Assembly: GCF_013409985.1 (NCBI RefSeq) | Contig: NZ_JACCBY010000002.1 | Location: 806,001 to 870,000 of the forward strand | Direction: 5' to 3' | DNA: 64,000 bases | Origin: Sphingomonas melonis | GTDB lineage: Bacteria > Pseudomonadota > Alphaproteobacteria > Sphingomonadales > Sphingomonadaceae | Part shown: positions 17,726-28,000 of the stretch, piece by piece | Layout: the number at the start of each line of letters is the position of its first letter | How positions within the stretch are numbered: the stretch's first letter is position 1 | Notes under the pieces: generated by a model | Told to the model about the DNA's origin: nothing | Seen by the model: the letters and a program-made list of their open reading frames with translations, nothing else | The model's database searches: none | Program-made: the position numbers and the translations under genes

Positions 17726-19006
17726 ATGCACGACATCCGCGCCATCCGGGACGATCCCGCCGCCTTCGACGCCGCCCTTGCCCGCCGCGGCGTCGCCCCG
17801 CAGGCGGCCACGCTGCTCGCGTTCGACGACGAACGCCGCGCCGCGATCGCCGCCGCGCAGGACGCGCAGACCCGCCGCAACGATCTGTCCAAGCAGATCG
17901 GCCAGGCCAAGGCGCAGAAGGACGAGGCGCGCGCCCAGGCGCTGATGGCCGAGGTCGCCGCGCTCAAGGACCTGCTGCCCCAGCTCGAAGCGTCGGAGGC
18001 GGCGGCCGAGGACCGGCTGAACGCCGCGCTCGCCGCGCTGCCCAACCGCCCCGCTGCCGACGTGCCCGCGGGCGAGGACGAGAGCGGCAACGTCGTCGTC
18101 CACCAGCGCGGCACGCCGCCCGGCTTCGCCTTCCCGGTCAGGGAGCATGACGCGATCGGACCGGCGCTCGGCCTCGATTTCGAGACCGGGGTCGCCATCG
18201 CCGGCGCGCGCTTCACGCTGGTGCGCGGGGCCGCGGCACGGCTGCAACGCGCGCTCGGCCAGTTCATGCTCGACACGCTGACCCGCGACCATGGCTTCGA
18301 GGAGGTGGCGCCGCCGCTGCTCGTCCGCGACGAAGCCGTGTTCGGCACCGGGCAATTGCCCAAGTTCGCCGAGGATCTGTTCCGGACCACCGACGGCCGC
18401 TGGCTGATCCCGACCGCCGAAGTGTCGCTGACCAATATCGTGCGCGAGGCGATCCTGCCCGCGGGCGAGCTGCCGCTGCGCTTCGCGGCGCTGACGCCGT
18501 GCTTCCGGTCGGAAGCGGGGGCGGCCGGGCGCGACACGCGCGGCTACATCCGCCAGCATCAGTTCGACAAGGTCGAGATGGTGTCGATCGTCCCCGAGGA
18601 CGCGTCCGAGGCGGAGCATGAGCGGATGACCGGCTGCGCCGAGGCAATCCTCGACGCGCTGGACCTGCCCTATCGGCGGATGCTGCTGTGCGCGGGCGAC
18701 ATGGGCTTCACCGCGCGGCGCACCTATGACCTGGAGGTCTGGCTGCCCGGGCAGGACACGTATCGCGAGATTTCGAGCTGCTCGACCTGCGGCGACTTCC
18801 AGGCGCGGCGGATGAACGCGCGCTACCGTGCCGAGGGCGAGAAGACGACGCGCTTCGTCCACACGCTCAACGGTTCGGGGCTGGCGGTCGGGCGGACGCT
18901 GGTGGCGGTGCTGGAGAATTACCAGCAGGCCGACGGTGCCGTGGCGGTGCCGGCGGTGCTGAGGCCCTATCTCGGCGGGCTGGAACTGCTCGAACCCAAG
19001 CGCTGA
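17726..19006 (+). CDS. serS: Seryl-tRNA synthetase
   Basis: The 426-residue class II synthetase charges tRNA-Ser. The first about 100 residues form the antiparallel coiled-coil tRNA-binding arm ([20 protein letters not shown] onward). The catalytic core shows motif 2 ([20 protein letters not shown]) and motif 3 ([20 protein letters not shown]). The ATG at 17726 gives the conserved N-terminus. The LytM lipoprotein gene starts 4 bp after the stop, so the two form an operon. In many alphaproteobacteria surE and pcm lie between them; both are absent here. Confidence 0.97.
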   Translation: MHDIRAIRDDPAAFDAALARRGVAPQAATLLAFDDERRAAIAAAQDAQTRRNDLSKQIGQAKAQKDEARAQALMAEVAALKDLLPQLEASEAAAEDRLNAALAALPNRPAADVPAGEDESGNVVVHQRGTPPGFAFPVREHDAIGPALGLDFETGVAIAGARFTLVRGAAARLQRALGQFMLDTLTRDHGFEEVAPPLLVRDEAVFGTGQLPKFAEDLFRTTDGRWLIPTAEVSLTNIVREAILPAGELPLRFAALTPCFRSEAGAAGRDTRGYIRQHQFDKVEMVSIVPEDASEAEHERMTGCAEAILDALDLPYRRMLLCAGDMGFTARRTYDLEVWLPGQDTYREISSCSTCGDFQARRMNARYRAEGEKTTRFVHTLNGSGLAVGRTLVAVLENYQQADGAVAVPAVLRPYLGGLELLEPKR

Positions 19007-19010
19007 CCGC

Positions 19011-20174
19011 ATGCGGCGGGAGCGGATCGCATACAGCCTGGCGTTCGCCGGCCTGACGCTGTCCGCCTGCATCCCCAGCGTCGAGCCGCCACCGCAGGCG
19101 GCGCCACCGCCCGCGCCGCTGCCGCAACGCAACGCGCCGTGGCGCGAGCCGCCGCAGGATGCCGCGCCGCCGCCCCGTGCCGAGCGCCCGTCCCGTGCCG
19201 AGCGGCGCCCCCGCCCCGCCGCACCCGTCCGGGAAGCGGCACCGCCGCGCGGCGACGTGGCGATGCCGCGCACCGCGCGCCCGGCGTGGGAGGCGCGACC
19301 GGTCAGCCCCGACGCCAGGGTCGTGCCCGACCAGAGCTATGTCGTCGCCCCCGGTGATTCGCTGCGCCGCGTCGCCGAGCGCACCGGCGCGGGATCGGAG
19401 GCGATCGCGCGCGCCAACCGGCTGGAGCCGCCCTATACGATCCGCGCCGGCCAGCGGCTGACCATCCCTGGCGGTCGCTATCATCTCGTCCGCCCCGGCG
19501 AGACCGGCATCGCCATCGCGCGCGCCTATGGCGTCGAATGGTCGCGGATCGTCAGCGCCAACCAGCTCGAGGAACCCTATGTGCTGCGCGCCGGTCAGCG
19601 CGTGCTGATCCCCGGCGATCCCGCGCGGCCGCCGAGCCTGTCCGACCGCGCCGCCGCGTTCAAGCTCGACATCGACGATATCCTGACCGGCGGCGAGCCC
19701 GCCGTGGCGCCGCGCCAAGCCCCCGCCAGGCCGGTCGCCAACCCCGGCCGGGTGCTGCCGCCGACCGCCGTCGTGGCGGCGCCGGCGCGGTTGCAGGGCG
19801 GCTTCGTCTGGCCGGTCGAGGGCAAAGTCGTCCGTCGCTTCGGCCCGGGCAAGAGCGGCGAGCGCAACGACGGCATCAAGATCGCGGTGCCGGTGTCGAC
19901 GCCGATCCATGCCACCACCGACGGCGTCGTCGCTTATGCCGGCGATGGCATCGCGGCGCTCGGCGGGCTGATCATCATCCGCCATGGCAACGGCTGGACC
20001 AGCGTCTACGGGCATGCCTCCAAGCTGCTCGTCCAGCGGGGCCAGAGCGTCAAGCGCGGCCAGACGATCGGGCTGTCGGGGGATACCGGCTTCGCCGACA
20101 GACCGGAGCTGCACTTCGAGCTGCGCAAGGGGCGCACGCCGGTCGATCCGCAGAGCCAGCTGCCGCGGCGCTGA
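19011..20174 (+). CDS. NlpD-like LysM/M23 lipoprotein, inactive-type LytM domain
   Basis: The 387-residue protein starts with a lipoprotein signal (lipobox LSAC, Cys20). It then has a Pro/Arg-rich linker, two LysM peptidoglycan-binding modules (about 107-150 and 155-200) and a C-terminal M23/LytM domain (about 265-385). The usual zinc ligands are altered. The first HxxxD is NDGIK, and the HLH motif is ELHFE, while YGHAS is kept. As in NlpD and EnvC, such domains activate periplasmic amidases at the division site instead of cutting murein. It starts 4 bp after serS. Confidence 0.88.
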   Translation: MRRERIAYSLAFAGLTLSACIPSVEPPPQAAPPPAPLPQRNAPWREPPQDAAPPPRAERPSRAERRPRPAAPVREAAPPRGDVAMPRTARPAWEARPVSPDARVVPDQSYVVAPGDSLRRVAERTGAGSEAIARANRLEPPYTIRAGQRLTIPGGRYHLVRPGETGIAIARAYGVEWSRIVSANQLEEPYVLRAGQRVLIPGDPARPPSLSDRAAAFKLDIDDILTGGEPAVAPRQAPARPVANPGRVLPPTAVVAAPARLQGGFVWPVEGKVVRRFGPGKSGERNDGIKIAVPVSTPIHATTDGVVAYAGDGIAALGGLIIIRHGNGWTSVYGHASKLLVQRGQSVKRGQTIGLSGDTGFADRPELHFELRKGRTPVDPQSQLPRR

Positions 20175-20428
20175 CCGGTTTGCGGGCGAGGATCGCCGTT
20201 CCCCTGTGAGGGCGCGTGGCAGAAGAAGACCGTGGTCGCGCTGAAGCGCGGAGAACGCAGAGGTGGCGCGTCCGCGGCGCCTTCCACCCGGCCGGGTGTC
20301 TGGCGGCGGCGATGGACCGCGTGGCAATGCGGCTCGTGCTGTTCTCCGGGGGGAAGCAGACCTGCACCCGCGATCCCCACCTGCGCCTGGAGGGTGACGG
20401 GCGGCGCGTCGCTTGCTAACCGGCGCGG

Positions 20429-21658
20429 ATGACCTACCAGTCCGACCTGCTCAGCACGCTCGCCTCGCGCGGCTACATCCATCAGCTGACCGACGCGACC
20501 GCGCTCGATACGCTCGCGACGAAGACGGTGGTGCCGGGCTATATCGGCTTCGACCCGACCGCGCCGTCGCTCCACGTCGGCAGCCTCGTGCAGATCATGC
20601 TGCTGCGCCGGCTCCAGCAGACCGGGCACAAGCCGATCGTGCTGATGGGCGGCGGCACCGGCAAGATCGGCGACCCCAGCTTCAAGGACGAGGCGCGCAA
20701 ATTGCTCGGCGAGGACGGCATCAAGGCCAATGTCGCCTCGATCAAGCGCATCTTCGAACGTTTCCTGACCTTCGGCGACGGACCGACCGACGCGGTGATG
20801 GTCGACAATGCCGAATGGCTCGACCGGCTGGAATACATCCCCTTCCTGCGTGATGTCGGCCAGCATTTCTCGGTCAACCGGATGCTGTCGTTCGATTCGG
20901 TCAAGCTGCGCCTCGACCGCGAACAGTCGCTGAGCTTCCTCGAATTCAACTATATGATCCTCCAGGCCTATGACTTCCTGGAGCTGTCGCGGCGCGCCGG
21001 CTGCCGGTTGCAGATGGGCGGCAGCGATCAATGGGGCAATATCGTCAACGGGATCGAGCTGGCGCGGCGGATGGACGGCACCGAGGTGTTCGGCGTCACC
21101 ACACCGCTGATCACCACTGCCGACGGCGGCAAGATGGGCAAGACGATGGCCGGCGCGGTGTGGCTGCACGAGGACCAGTTGCCGCACTTCGATTACTGGC
21201 AATTCTGGCGCAACACCGACGACCGCGACGTCGGCCGCTTCCTGCGGCTGTTCACCGACCTGCCGCTCGACGAGATCGCCCGGCTCGAGGCGCTGCCCGG
21301 CGCGGAGATCAACGAGGCGAAGAAGGTACTCGCCAACGAGGCGACCGCGATGTGCCGCGGCCGCGCCGCGGCGGAGCTGGCGGCGGAGACGGCGCGGCGC
21401 ACCTTCGAGGAGGGCGCGAGCGGCGATGCGTTGCCGAGCGTCGCGGTGTCGGGCGACTCGATCGCGGTGGTCGATGCGCTGGTCGCGCTCGGCTTCGCCA
21501 AGTCGAAGGGCGAGGCGCGGCGGCTGATCGCCGGCGGCGGCGCGCGCGTCGACGGCGAGAAGGTGAGCGACGAAGGCGCGACGATCGCGCTGGGCGATGC
21601 CGAGGTGCGCGTGTCGGCGGGCAAGAAGCTGCACGGTCTGCTCACCCCGACACGGTAA
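20429..21658 (+). CDS. tyrS: Tyrosyl-tRNA synthetase
   Basis: This 409-residue class I synthetase charges tRNA-Tyr. The nucleotide-binding signature is the HIGH variant HVGS ([14 protein letters not shown]), and the second loop is KMGKT, matching the TyrRS KFGKT type. The tyrosine-recognition block [11 protein letters not shown] is present. The C-terminal part from about residue 340 is an S4-type RNA-binding domain ([20 protein letters not shown]). No clear ribosome binding site lies before the ATG at 20429. The 254 bp upstream contain no gene that I can recognise. Confidence 0.97.
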   Translation: MTYQSDLLSTLASRGYIHQLTDATALDTLATKTVVPGYIGFDPTAPSLHVGSLVQIMLLRRLQQTGHKPIVLMGGGTGKIGDPSFKDEARKLLGEDGIKANVASIKRIFERFLTFGDGPTDAVMVDNAEWLDRLEYIPFLRDVGQHFSVNRMLSFDSVKLRLDREQSLSFLEFNYMILQAYDFLELSRRAGCRLQMGGSDQWGNIVNGIELARRMDGTEVFGVTTPLITTADGGKMGKTMAGAVWLHEDQLPHFDYWQFWRNTDDRDVGRFLRLFTDLPLDEIARLEALPGAEINEAKKVLANEATAMCRGRAAAELAAETARRTFEEGASGDALPSVAVSGDSIAVVDALVALGFAKSKGEARRLIAGGGARVDGEKVSDEGATIALGDAEVRVSAGKKLHGLLTPTR

Positions 21659-21730
21659 GCAGTTGTAAACGCCTCGCCACCTAGGGTTATGTCCGAAATG
21701 GTCATGGGGTCGTTTCGGAGGAGCCTGGGT

Positions 21731-22042
21731 GTGGTGATTGCAGCGACGAACCTGTCCGACGACCGCAGCGAACCGCGCGACGAGGTGCATCACCGCAGCA
21801 GCGCGATGCTGGCCGACCAGCGGCGCGTTTCGGTGCTGATCGTCAACCTGTCGCCATCGGGTCTGATGATCCGCAGCGACGTGGCGGTGGGTGCCGGCGA
21901 CTGGCTCTTCATCCGGCTGCCCGCCGTGGGCGACGTGCGCGCCACCGTGCGCTGGGCGCTGGGTGGAAGGATCGGCTGCCAGCTTGAGCGGCCGATCCCC
22001 GCGAACCGCTATCATGCCGTGCTGGGGGCAATGGCAGGGTAG
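21731..22042 (+). CDS. PilZ domain protein
   Basis: The 103-residue protein has the PilZ core: QRRVSVLIVNLSPSGLMIRSD with NxSxxG, then VGDVRATVRWALGGRIGCQL. The start is taken as the GTG at 21731 because GGAGGAG at 21717-21723 is correctly spaced from it. In-frame ATGs at 21689, 21698 and 21704 would add 9-14 residues without a ribosome binding site. The RxxxR half of the c-di-GMP signature is less clear than in the other two PilZ proteins of the window. Confidence 0.8.
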   Translation: MVIAATNLSDDRSEPRDEVHHRSSAMLADQRRVSVLIVNLSPSGLMIRSDVAVGAGDWLFIRLPAVGDVRATVRWALGGRIGCQLERPIPANRYHAVLGAMAG

Positions 22043-22162
22043 CGGTTCCTGGGAGCCTGATCGTAGGGCTCCCGCCCTCTCCCCCCCTCCGTCACCGCTG
22101 CGCGGTGCCCCCTGGCGGGCAGGGCCGTCGCCTATCGCGCGCGTCGACGTCCAAGCCCACTC

Positions 22163-22267
22163 CGTCACCCCGGACCTGTTCCGGGGTCCACTCTGCGGCG
22201 AGGAGAAGGGCTTGGTTCGACACGTCTCACGCGGCGGGGTGGACCCCGGAACACGTCCGGAGTGACG
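22163..22267. repeat. REP-like intergenic palindrome, copy 3
   Basis: The arms at 22163-22190 and 22240-22267 belong to the same family, with two or three mismatches. The copy lies between a PilZ gene and the recG stop, and is preceded by a GC-rich CCCTCCGTCACCGC segment (22080-22110) resembling part of the 28503 element. Confidence 0.82.
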
Positions 22268-22360
22268 GATCTGATGTAAAAGCCGATCGGACCCGATCCG
22301 CGCCGCCATATGCGGTTAGCCTGCCCTGCGGGGAGGACACGGAACGCTCGGTAAGGCACC

Positions 22361-24412
22361 TCAGCCCGACCGCAGCAGCGCCACCCCGGCATCCCGGTCG
22401 AACAGATACAGCGCCACGCGCGCCGCCTGCCCGCGCGGCCCCTCCAGCCCGCCGTCGCGGTCGATCAGCAGCCTCGCGTCGTCCTGCGCGCATTGCAGCA
22501 GGTCGGCGAGCATCTCGGGCAGCGCCAACCTGAACGTCACCTCGCCCGACTGGCGCGTGCCGAGCAGTTCGCCGCCGCCGCGCAGGCGCAGATCCTCCTC
22601 GGCGATGCGGAAGCCGTCGTTGCTCTCGCGCATCAGCGCGAGCCGGGCGCGCGAGGTCTCGCTGAGCGATGCGCCGCGCAGCAGCAGGCAGCGCGACAGC
22701 CCGCCGCCACGCCCGACCCGGCCGCGGAGCTGGTGGAGCTGCGCGAGCCCGAACCGGTCGGCATGTTCGATGACGATCAGCGTCGCATTGGGCACGTCGA
22801 CGCCGACCTCGATCACCGTCGTCGCGACGAGCACGCTCAGCCGGTTGGCGGCGAACGCCTCCATCACCGCGTCCTTTTCGGCGGGCTTCATCCGGCCGTG
22901 AACGACGCCGATCCGCTCGCCGAAGCGGTTGCGCAGCGTCTCGGCGCGCATCTCGGCGGCGGCGAGGTCGCTCTTCTCGCTTTCCTCGACCAGGGGGCAG
23001 ACCCAATAGGCCTGCCCGCCATCGGCCATATGGCGGCCGATCGCGTTGATCACCTCGTCGAGCCGGTCCTCGGAGACGACACGCGTTTCGATCGGCTCGC
23101 GGCCGGGCGGCATTTCGTCCAGCCGGCTGACGTCCATCTCGCCATATTGCGCGAGCGTCAGCGTGCGCGGGATCGGCGTCGCGGTCATTGCCAGCAGGTG
23201 CGGCGGCGCCTTGCCCTTGGCCTGCAGCAACATGCGCTGCGCGACCCCGAAGCGATGCTGTTCGTCCACCACGGCCAGCCCCAGATCCTTGTAGCCGACC
23301 GCATCCTGGAAGATCGCGTGGGTGCCCACGAGGATGTCGATTTCGCCGCTGGCGAGCGCCATCAGCGTCGCCTCGCGCGCCTTGCCCTTGTCGCGGCCGG
23401 TGAGCACCGCGATCTCGATCGGCAGGCCGGCGAGCAATTTGCGCAGGCTCTCGTAATGCTGGCGCGCGAGGATTTCGGTGGGGGCGAGCATCGCGCCCTG
23501 CGCGCCCGCCTCGACCGCGATCAGCAGCGACATCGCCGCGACCAAGGTCTTGCCCGAGCCGACATCGCCTTGCAGCAGGCGCAGCATCGGCGCGGTCTGC
23601 GCGAGGTCGCCCTCGATCTCCGCCACCGCGCGCGTCTGCGCGCCGGTTGGCGTATAGGGCAGCCGCAGCATGTCGCGCAGCCGGCCGTCGCCGACCAGCG
23701 CCCTGCCCCGCCGCTTGCGGGTGTCGGCGCGCACCAGCGTCATCGCGAGCTGGTTGGCGAAGATCTCGTCATAGGCGAGGCGTTCGCGGGCGATCTTGTC
23801 GGCAGGGTCGGCGTGGATGCGCTGCAACGCCTCGCGCCAGTCGGGCCAGCCGCGCTTCGCCTTGAGGCCGGGTTCGATCCATTCGGCCAGTTCGGGCGCG
23901 CGCTCGATCGCTTGGCCCGCGAAACCGGCGAGGCGACGCGAGGTCAGCCCCTCGGACAGCGGGTAGATCGCCTCGCGCTCGCGGAACACCTCGTCGGGTT
24001 CGCCGAGATCGGGATGGATGATCTGGAGCGTGTCGCCATAGCTTTCCAGCTTGCCGGAAACGCGGCGCGGCTCACCGAGCGGCAGCAGCTTCTTCACCCA
24101 GCCCGACGACCCGCCAAAATACACTAAGTTCACGCAATTGCCGGCCGCGTCGGTGGCCTGCATCCGCGTCGGGCCGCGACCGGTGCTGGTGCGATAATCG
24201 CGCGGAATCAATGTGATAGCGATGATGCGGCCGGCGTCGGCCGCGTCGAGCTCCTCGCGCGGCAGGCGGTCGATCCAGCCGCTCGGCAGATGGAAGGCGA
24301 CGTCGACGACGCGGGCGAGGCCGAGCCGGTCGAGCGGCTTGGCGAGGCCGGGACCCACCCCCTTGAGAGCGGTGACCTCGGCGAACAGCGGATTGAGGAT
24401 ATCGGGGCGCAT
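22361..24412 (-). CDS. recG: ATP-dependent DNA helicase RecG
   Basis: The 683-residue enzyme regresses stalled forks and branch-migrates recombination intermediates. An N-terminal wedge/OB domain (LKGVGPGLAKPLDRLGL helix-hairpin-helix) is followed by a superfamily 2 motor: Walker A LLQGDVGSGKTLVAA, DEQH box VVDEQHRFGV, motif III MTATPIPRTL, and motif VI HQLRGRVGRGG. The ATG at 24412 gives the normal N-terminus. A start eight codons upstream is possible but not supported. It is divergent from sdhE, with mfd after that; this order is common in sphingomonads. Confidence 0.96.
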   Translation of the reverse strand: MRPDILNPLFAEVTALKGVGPGLAKPLDRLGLARVVDVAFHLPSGWIDRLPREELDAADAGRIIAITLIPRDYRTSTGRGPTRMQATDAAGNCVNLVYFGGSSGWVKKLLPLGEPRRVSGKLESYGDTLQIIHPDLGEPDEVFREREAIYPLSEGLTSRRLAGFAGQAIERAPELAEWIEPGLKAKRGWPDWREALQRIHADPADKIARERLAYDEIFANQLAMTLVRADTRKRRGRALVGDGRLRDMLRLPYTPTGAQTRAVAEIEGDLAQTAPMLRLLQGDVGSGKTLVAAMSLLIAVEAGAQGAMLAPTEILARQHYESLRKLLAGLPIEIAVLTGRDKGKAREATLMALASGEIDILVGTHAIFQDAVGYKDLGLAVVDEQHRFGVAQRMLLQAKGKAPPHLLAMTATPIPRTLTLAQYGEMDVSRLDEMPPGREPIETRVVSEDRLDEVINAIGRHMADGGQAYWVCPLVEESEKSDLAAAEMRAETLRNRFGERIGVVHGRMKPAEKDAVMEAFAANRLSVLVATTVIEVGVDVPNATLIVIEHADRFGLAQLHQLRGRVGRGGGLSRCLLLRGASLSETSRARLALMRESNDGFRIAEEDLRLRGGGELLGTRQSGEVTFRLALPEMLADLLQCAQDDARLLIDRDGGLEGPRGQAARVALYLFDRDAGVALLRSG

Positions 24413-24522
24413 GACTACATGACCGCTATACCCCACCCGACGCGCGTGGCCATGGGTCCCCGCAAAGTACCACTTTGCGAGGCCAGGTCGGCGACCGCCG
24501 GGCTATTCGCACTGGATTGTCG

Positions 24523-24789
24523 ATGGATCACGCCACTCGCCTGAAACGCCTGAAGTTCCGCAGCTGGCATCGCGGCACCAAGGAGGCCGACCTGATGATC
24601 GGCGGTTTCTTCGACGCGCATGGCGCGGGCTGGACTCCGGCGGAGCTCGACTGGTTCGAGGCGTTGCTGGAGGAGCAGGACGTCGACATCATGGGCTGGG
24701 CGATCGGATCGCTGCCCTGCCCGCCCGAATGGGACGGGCCGATGATGGCGCAGATGCGGACGCTGAGCTACGTGCCGGTGGTGCGCTGA
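24523..24789 (+). CDS. sdhE: Succinate dehydrogenase flavinylation factor SdhE
   Basis: The 88-residue protein of the SdhE/SDHAF2 family attaches FAD covalently to the succinate dehydrogenase flavoprotein. The hallmark RGxxE motif is present in WHRGTKEADLMIGGF, followed by ELDWFEALLEEQDVDIMGW. The ATG at 24523 yields the family length (80-95 aa). The first 40 bases upstream lack a strong ribosome binding site. It lies between recG and mfd. Confidence 0.92.
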   Translation: MDHATRLKRLKFRSWHRGTKEADLMIGGFFDAHGAGWTPAELDWFEALLEEQDVDIMGWAIGSLPCPPEWDGPMMAQMRTLSYVPVVR

Positions 24790-24828
24790 CGCTGTTGGGG
24801 GTCTGTGGAAGTCTCGCCGCCTCCGCCT

Positions 24829-24936
24829 GTCGCCCCGGACCGATTCCGGGGTCCACCGGGCCGCAGGGGGCTGCTTGCATAACTGACCCTGCTCCTCGCC
24901 GCGGAGTGGACCCCGGAACAAGTCCGGGGTGACGGG
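24829..24936. repeat. REP-like intergenic palindrome, copy 4
   Basis: The arms at 24829-24857 and 24907-24936 are of the same family. The copy fills most of the 242-bp gap between sdhE and mfd. Confidence 0.85.
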
Positions 24937-25031
24937 GAATATGGGCGCGGGTTACCTGCTCCATCGGCCGCCCCCTATCGTTCATGCCATCGCCCGGCGC
25001 TTCGTCCGCAAGGCGCCTAACCGAGAAAATG

Positions 25032-28000
25032 ATGCCCGATCTGAAGACGATCCTGTCCGCCAAGACCCCGCTGACGCTTTCGGGGGTCCCCGCCGGCTTC
25101 CAGCCGTCGCTGCTCGCCGATCTCGCGCGTGCGGCGAAGGGTCGCGCGGTGTTCATCGCGCCGGACGATGCGGCGATGCGCGCCGTCGCGGCGACGGCGG
25201 CGTTCTTCGCGCCCGAACTGGAGGTGATCAGCTTCCCCGCGTGGGACTGCCTGCCTTATGATCGCGCCAGCCCGACGCTGCGCATCATGGCCGAGCGGAT
25301 CGCGGCCTTGTGGCAGTTGCAGAAGCCGGCGAAGACGCCGCAGCTGGTGCTCACCACCGCCAATGCGGCGACGCAGCGCGTGCTCACCCCGTTCCGCATC
25401 CGCCAGCTCGTCGCGACGCTGGAGCCGGGCGCACGCATCGACCGCGACGATCTCGCGCGGCTGCTCCAGGCGAACGGCTATGTCCGCACCGAGACGGTCC
25501 ACGACCAGGGCGAATATGCAGTGCGCGGCGGCATCGTCGATCTGTATCCGAGCGGCGAGGACCAGGCGCTGCGGCTCGACTTCTTCGGCGACGAGGTCGA
25601 GACGGTGCGCACCTTCAGCCCCGAGGACCAGCGGACCACCGGGCGGATCGACGGCTTCACGCTGCTGCCCGCGTCGGAGGCGCTGCTCGACGAGGACTCG
25701 ATCAAGCGCTTCCGCACGCGCTATCGCGACAAGTTCGGCGCGACCGCGACCGGCGATCCCCTGTATCAGGCGATCAGCGACGGGCGGCGGCTCGCCGGCA
25801 TGGAACATTGGCTGCCGCTGTTCGAGGAGAAGCTGGCGACGCTGTTCGACCATCTCTCCGCCGACGACGTGGTGGTGCGCGACTTCGGCGTCACCGGCGC
25901 CGCCGAGGGGCGGATGGAATCGATCGCCGATTATTACGAGAACCGCCAGCGCGCCGAGGCGGCGCAGCCGGGCAGCTATCGGCCGCTCGCCGCCAAGACG
26001 CTGTATCTCGACGCCAAGGAATGGGCGGCGAGCCTCGACGCGGCGCGAGCGCATCTGACCACGCCGTTCCACGAGCCGGAAAGCGCCACCGTCCTCGACT
26101 TCAACGTCGACGGGCCGCGTGATTTCGGTCCCGAACGCTCGGCCAGCGCCAACGTCTACGAGGCGGTGGTCGATCACCTCAAGGGCCTGCGCAAGGCGGG
26201 CAAGAAGCCGGTGCTGGCGAGCTATTCGGTCGGCGCGCGCGAGCGGCTCGGTAATCTGCTGAAAGACCATGGCCTGCACGGCGGCAAGGCGGCGGACAGC
26301 TGGCAGGAGGCGCTGGGCGTCGCCGATACGGGCAAGTCGGCGGGCGTCGCGCTCGTCGTGCTGCCGCTCGATCATGGCTTCACCGCGCCCGATGTCGCCG
26401 TGCTCACCGAACAGGACATGCTCGGCGACCGGCTGGTGCGCCGCGCCAAGCGCAAGAAATCGGCCGACGCCTTCCTCGCCGAACTCGCCGCGCTGACCCC
26501 GGGCGACCTCGTCGTCCACAGCGATCACGGCATCGGCAAATATCTCGGCCTGACCTCGATTCCCGTCGGCAAATCCCCGCACGATTGCGTTGCGGTCGAA
26601 TATGCCGGCGGCGACAAATTGTTCGTGCCGGTCGAGAATCTCGAAGTGCTGTCGCGCTACGGCTCGAACGAGGAAGGCGCGAGCCTCGACCGATTGGGCG
26701 GCGAGGCGTGGCAGCGGCGCAAGTCGAAGATGAAGGAGCGGATCCGCGAGATCGCGGGCGAGCTCATCAAGACCGCCGCCGAACGCGCGCTGCATCCCGG
26801 CGACGTGCTCGAACCCGATGTCAGCGGCTATCCGAGCTTCGTCGATCGTTTCCCTTATGCCGAGACGGACGATCAGGATCGCGCGATCGAGGACGTGCTC
26901 GGCGACCTGTCGGCGGGCAAGCCGATGGACCGGCTGATCGTCGGCGACGTCGGCTTCGGCAAGACCGAGATCGCGCTGCGCGCCGCCTTCGTCGCGGCGA
27001 TGGCGGGCAAGCAGGTCGCGGTGGTCTGCCCGACGACGCTGCTCGCGCGCCAGCATTACAACAATTTCAGCGCCCGCTTCGAAGGCTTTCCGATGAACAT
27101 GGGGCGGCTGTCGCGGCTCGTCCCCGCGGGCGAGGCCAAGGCGGTCAAGGAAGGGCTCGCCGGCGGCACGATCGACGTCGTCATCGGCACGCATGCGCTG
27201 CTCGCCAAGAATATCGATTTCAAGCGGCTCGGCCTCGTCATCGTCGACGAGGAGCAGAGGTTCGGCGTCACCCACAAGGAGCGGCTGAAGGCACTGCGCG
27301 CCGACGTGCATATGCTGACCCTCACCGCCACGCCGATCCCGCGCACGCTGCAGATGGCGATGAGCGGCATCCGCGAACTGTCGGTGATCCAGACGCCGCC
27401 GGTCGACCGGCTCGCGGTGCGGACATACGTGATCCCGTGGGACCCGGTGGTGCTGCGCGAGGCGCTGCTGCGCGAACATTATCGCGGCGGGCAGAGCTTC
27501 ATCGTCACGCCGCGCGTCGCCGATCTGCCCGATCTGGAAGAGTATCTGCGCAACGAGGTGCCGGAGATCCGCTACGTCGTCGCGCACGGCCAGATGAGCC
27601 CGACCGAGGTCGAGGAGCGGATGAGCGCCTTCTACGACAAGAAGTTCGAGGTGCTGGTGTCGACGACGATCATCGAGAGCGGGATCGACATCGCCTCGGC
27701 CAACACGATCATCGTCAACCGCGCCGACCGGTTCGGCCTCGCGCAGCTCTATCAGCTCCGCGGGCGGGTCGGCCGGTCGAAGACCCGCGCTTATGCCTAT
27801 CTGGTGACGCCGCCCGAGCGGCAGATGACCGAGACGGCGGAGAAGCGGCTGAAGGTGCTCTCCGATCTCGATTCGCTCGGCGCCGGCTTCCAGCTCGCCA
27901 GCCACGATCTCGACATCCGCGGCGCGGGCAATCTGCTCGGCGACGAACAATCGGGGCATATCAAGGAGGTCGGCTACGAACTCTACCAGTCGATGCTGGA

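Noticed and set aside
25017..27959. 980-codon open frame antisense to mfd
   Set aside because: A codon-bias shadow; there are no motifs, and Mfd is unmistakable on the plus strand.
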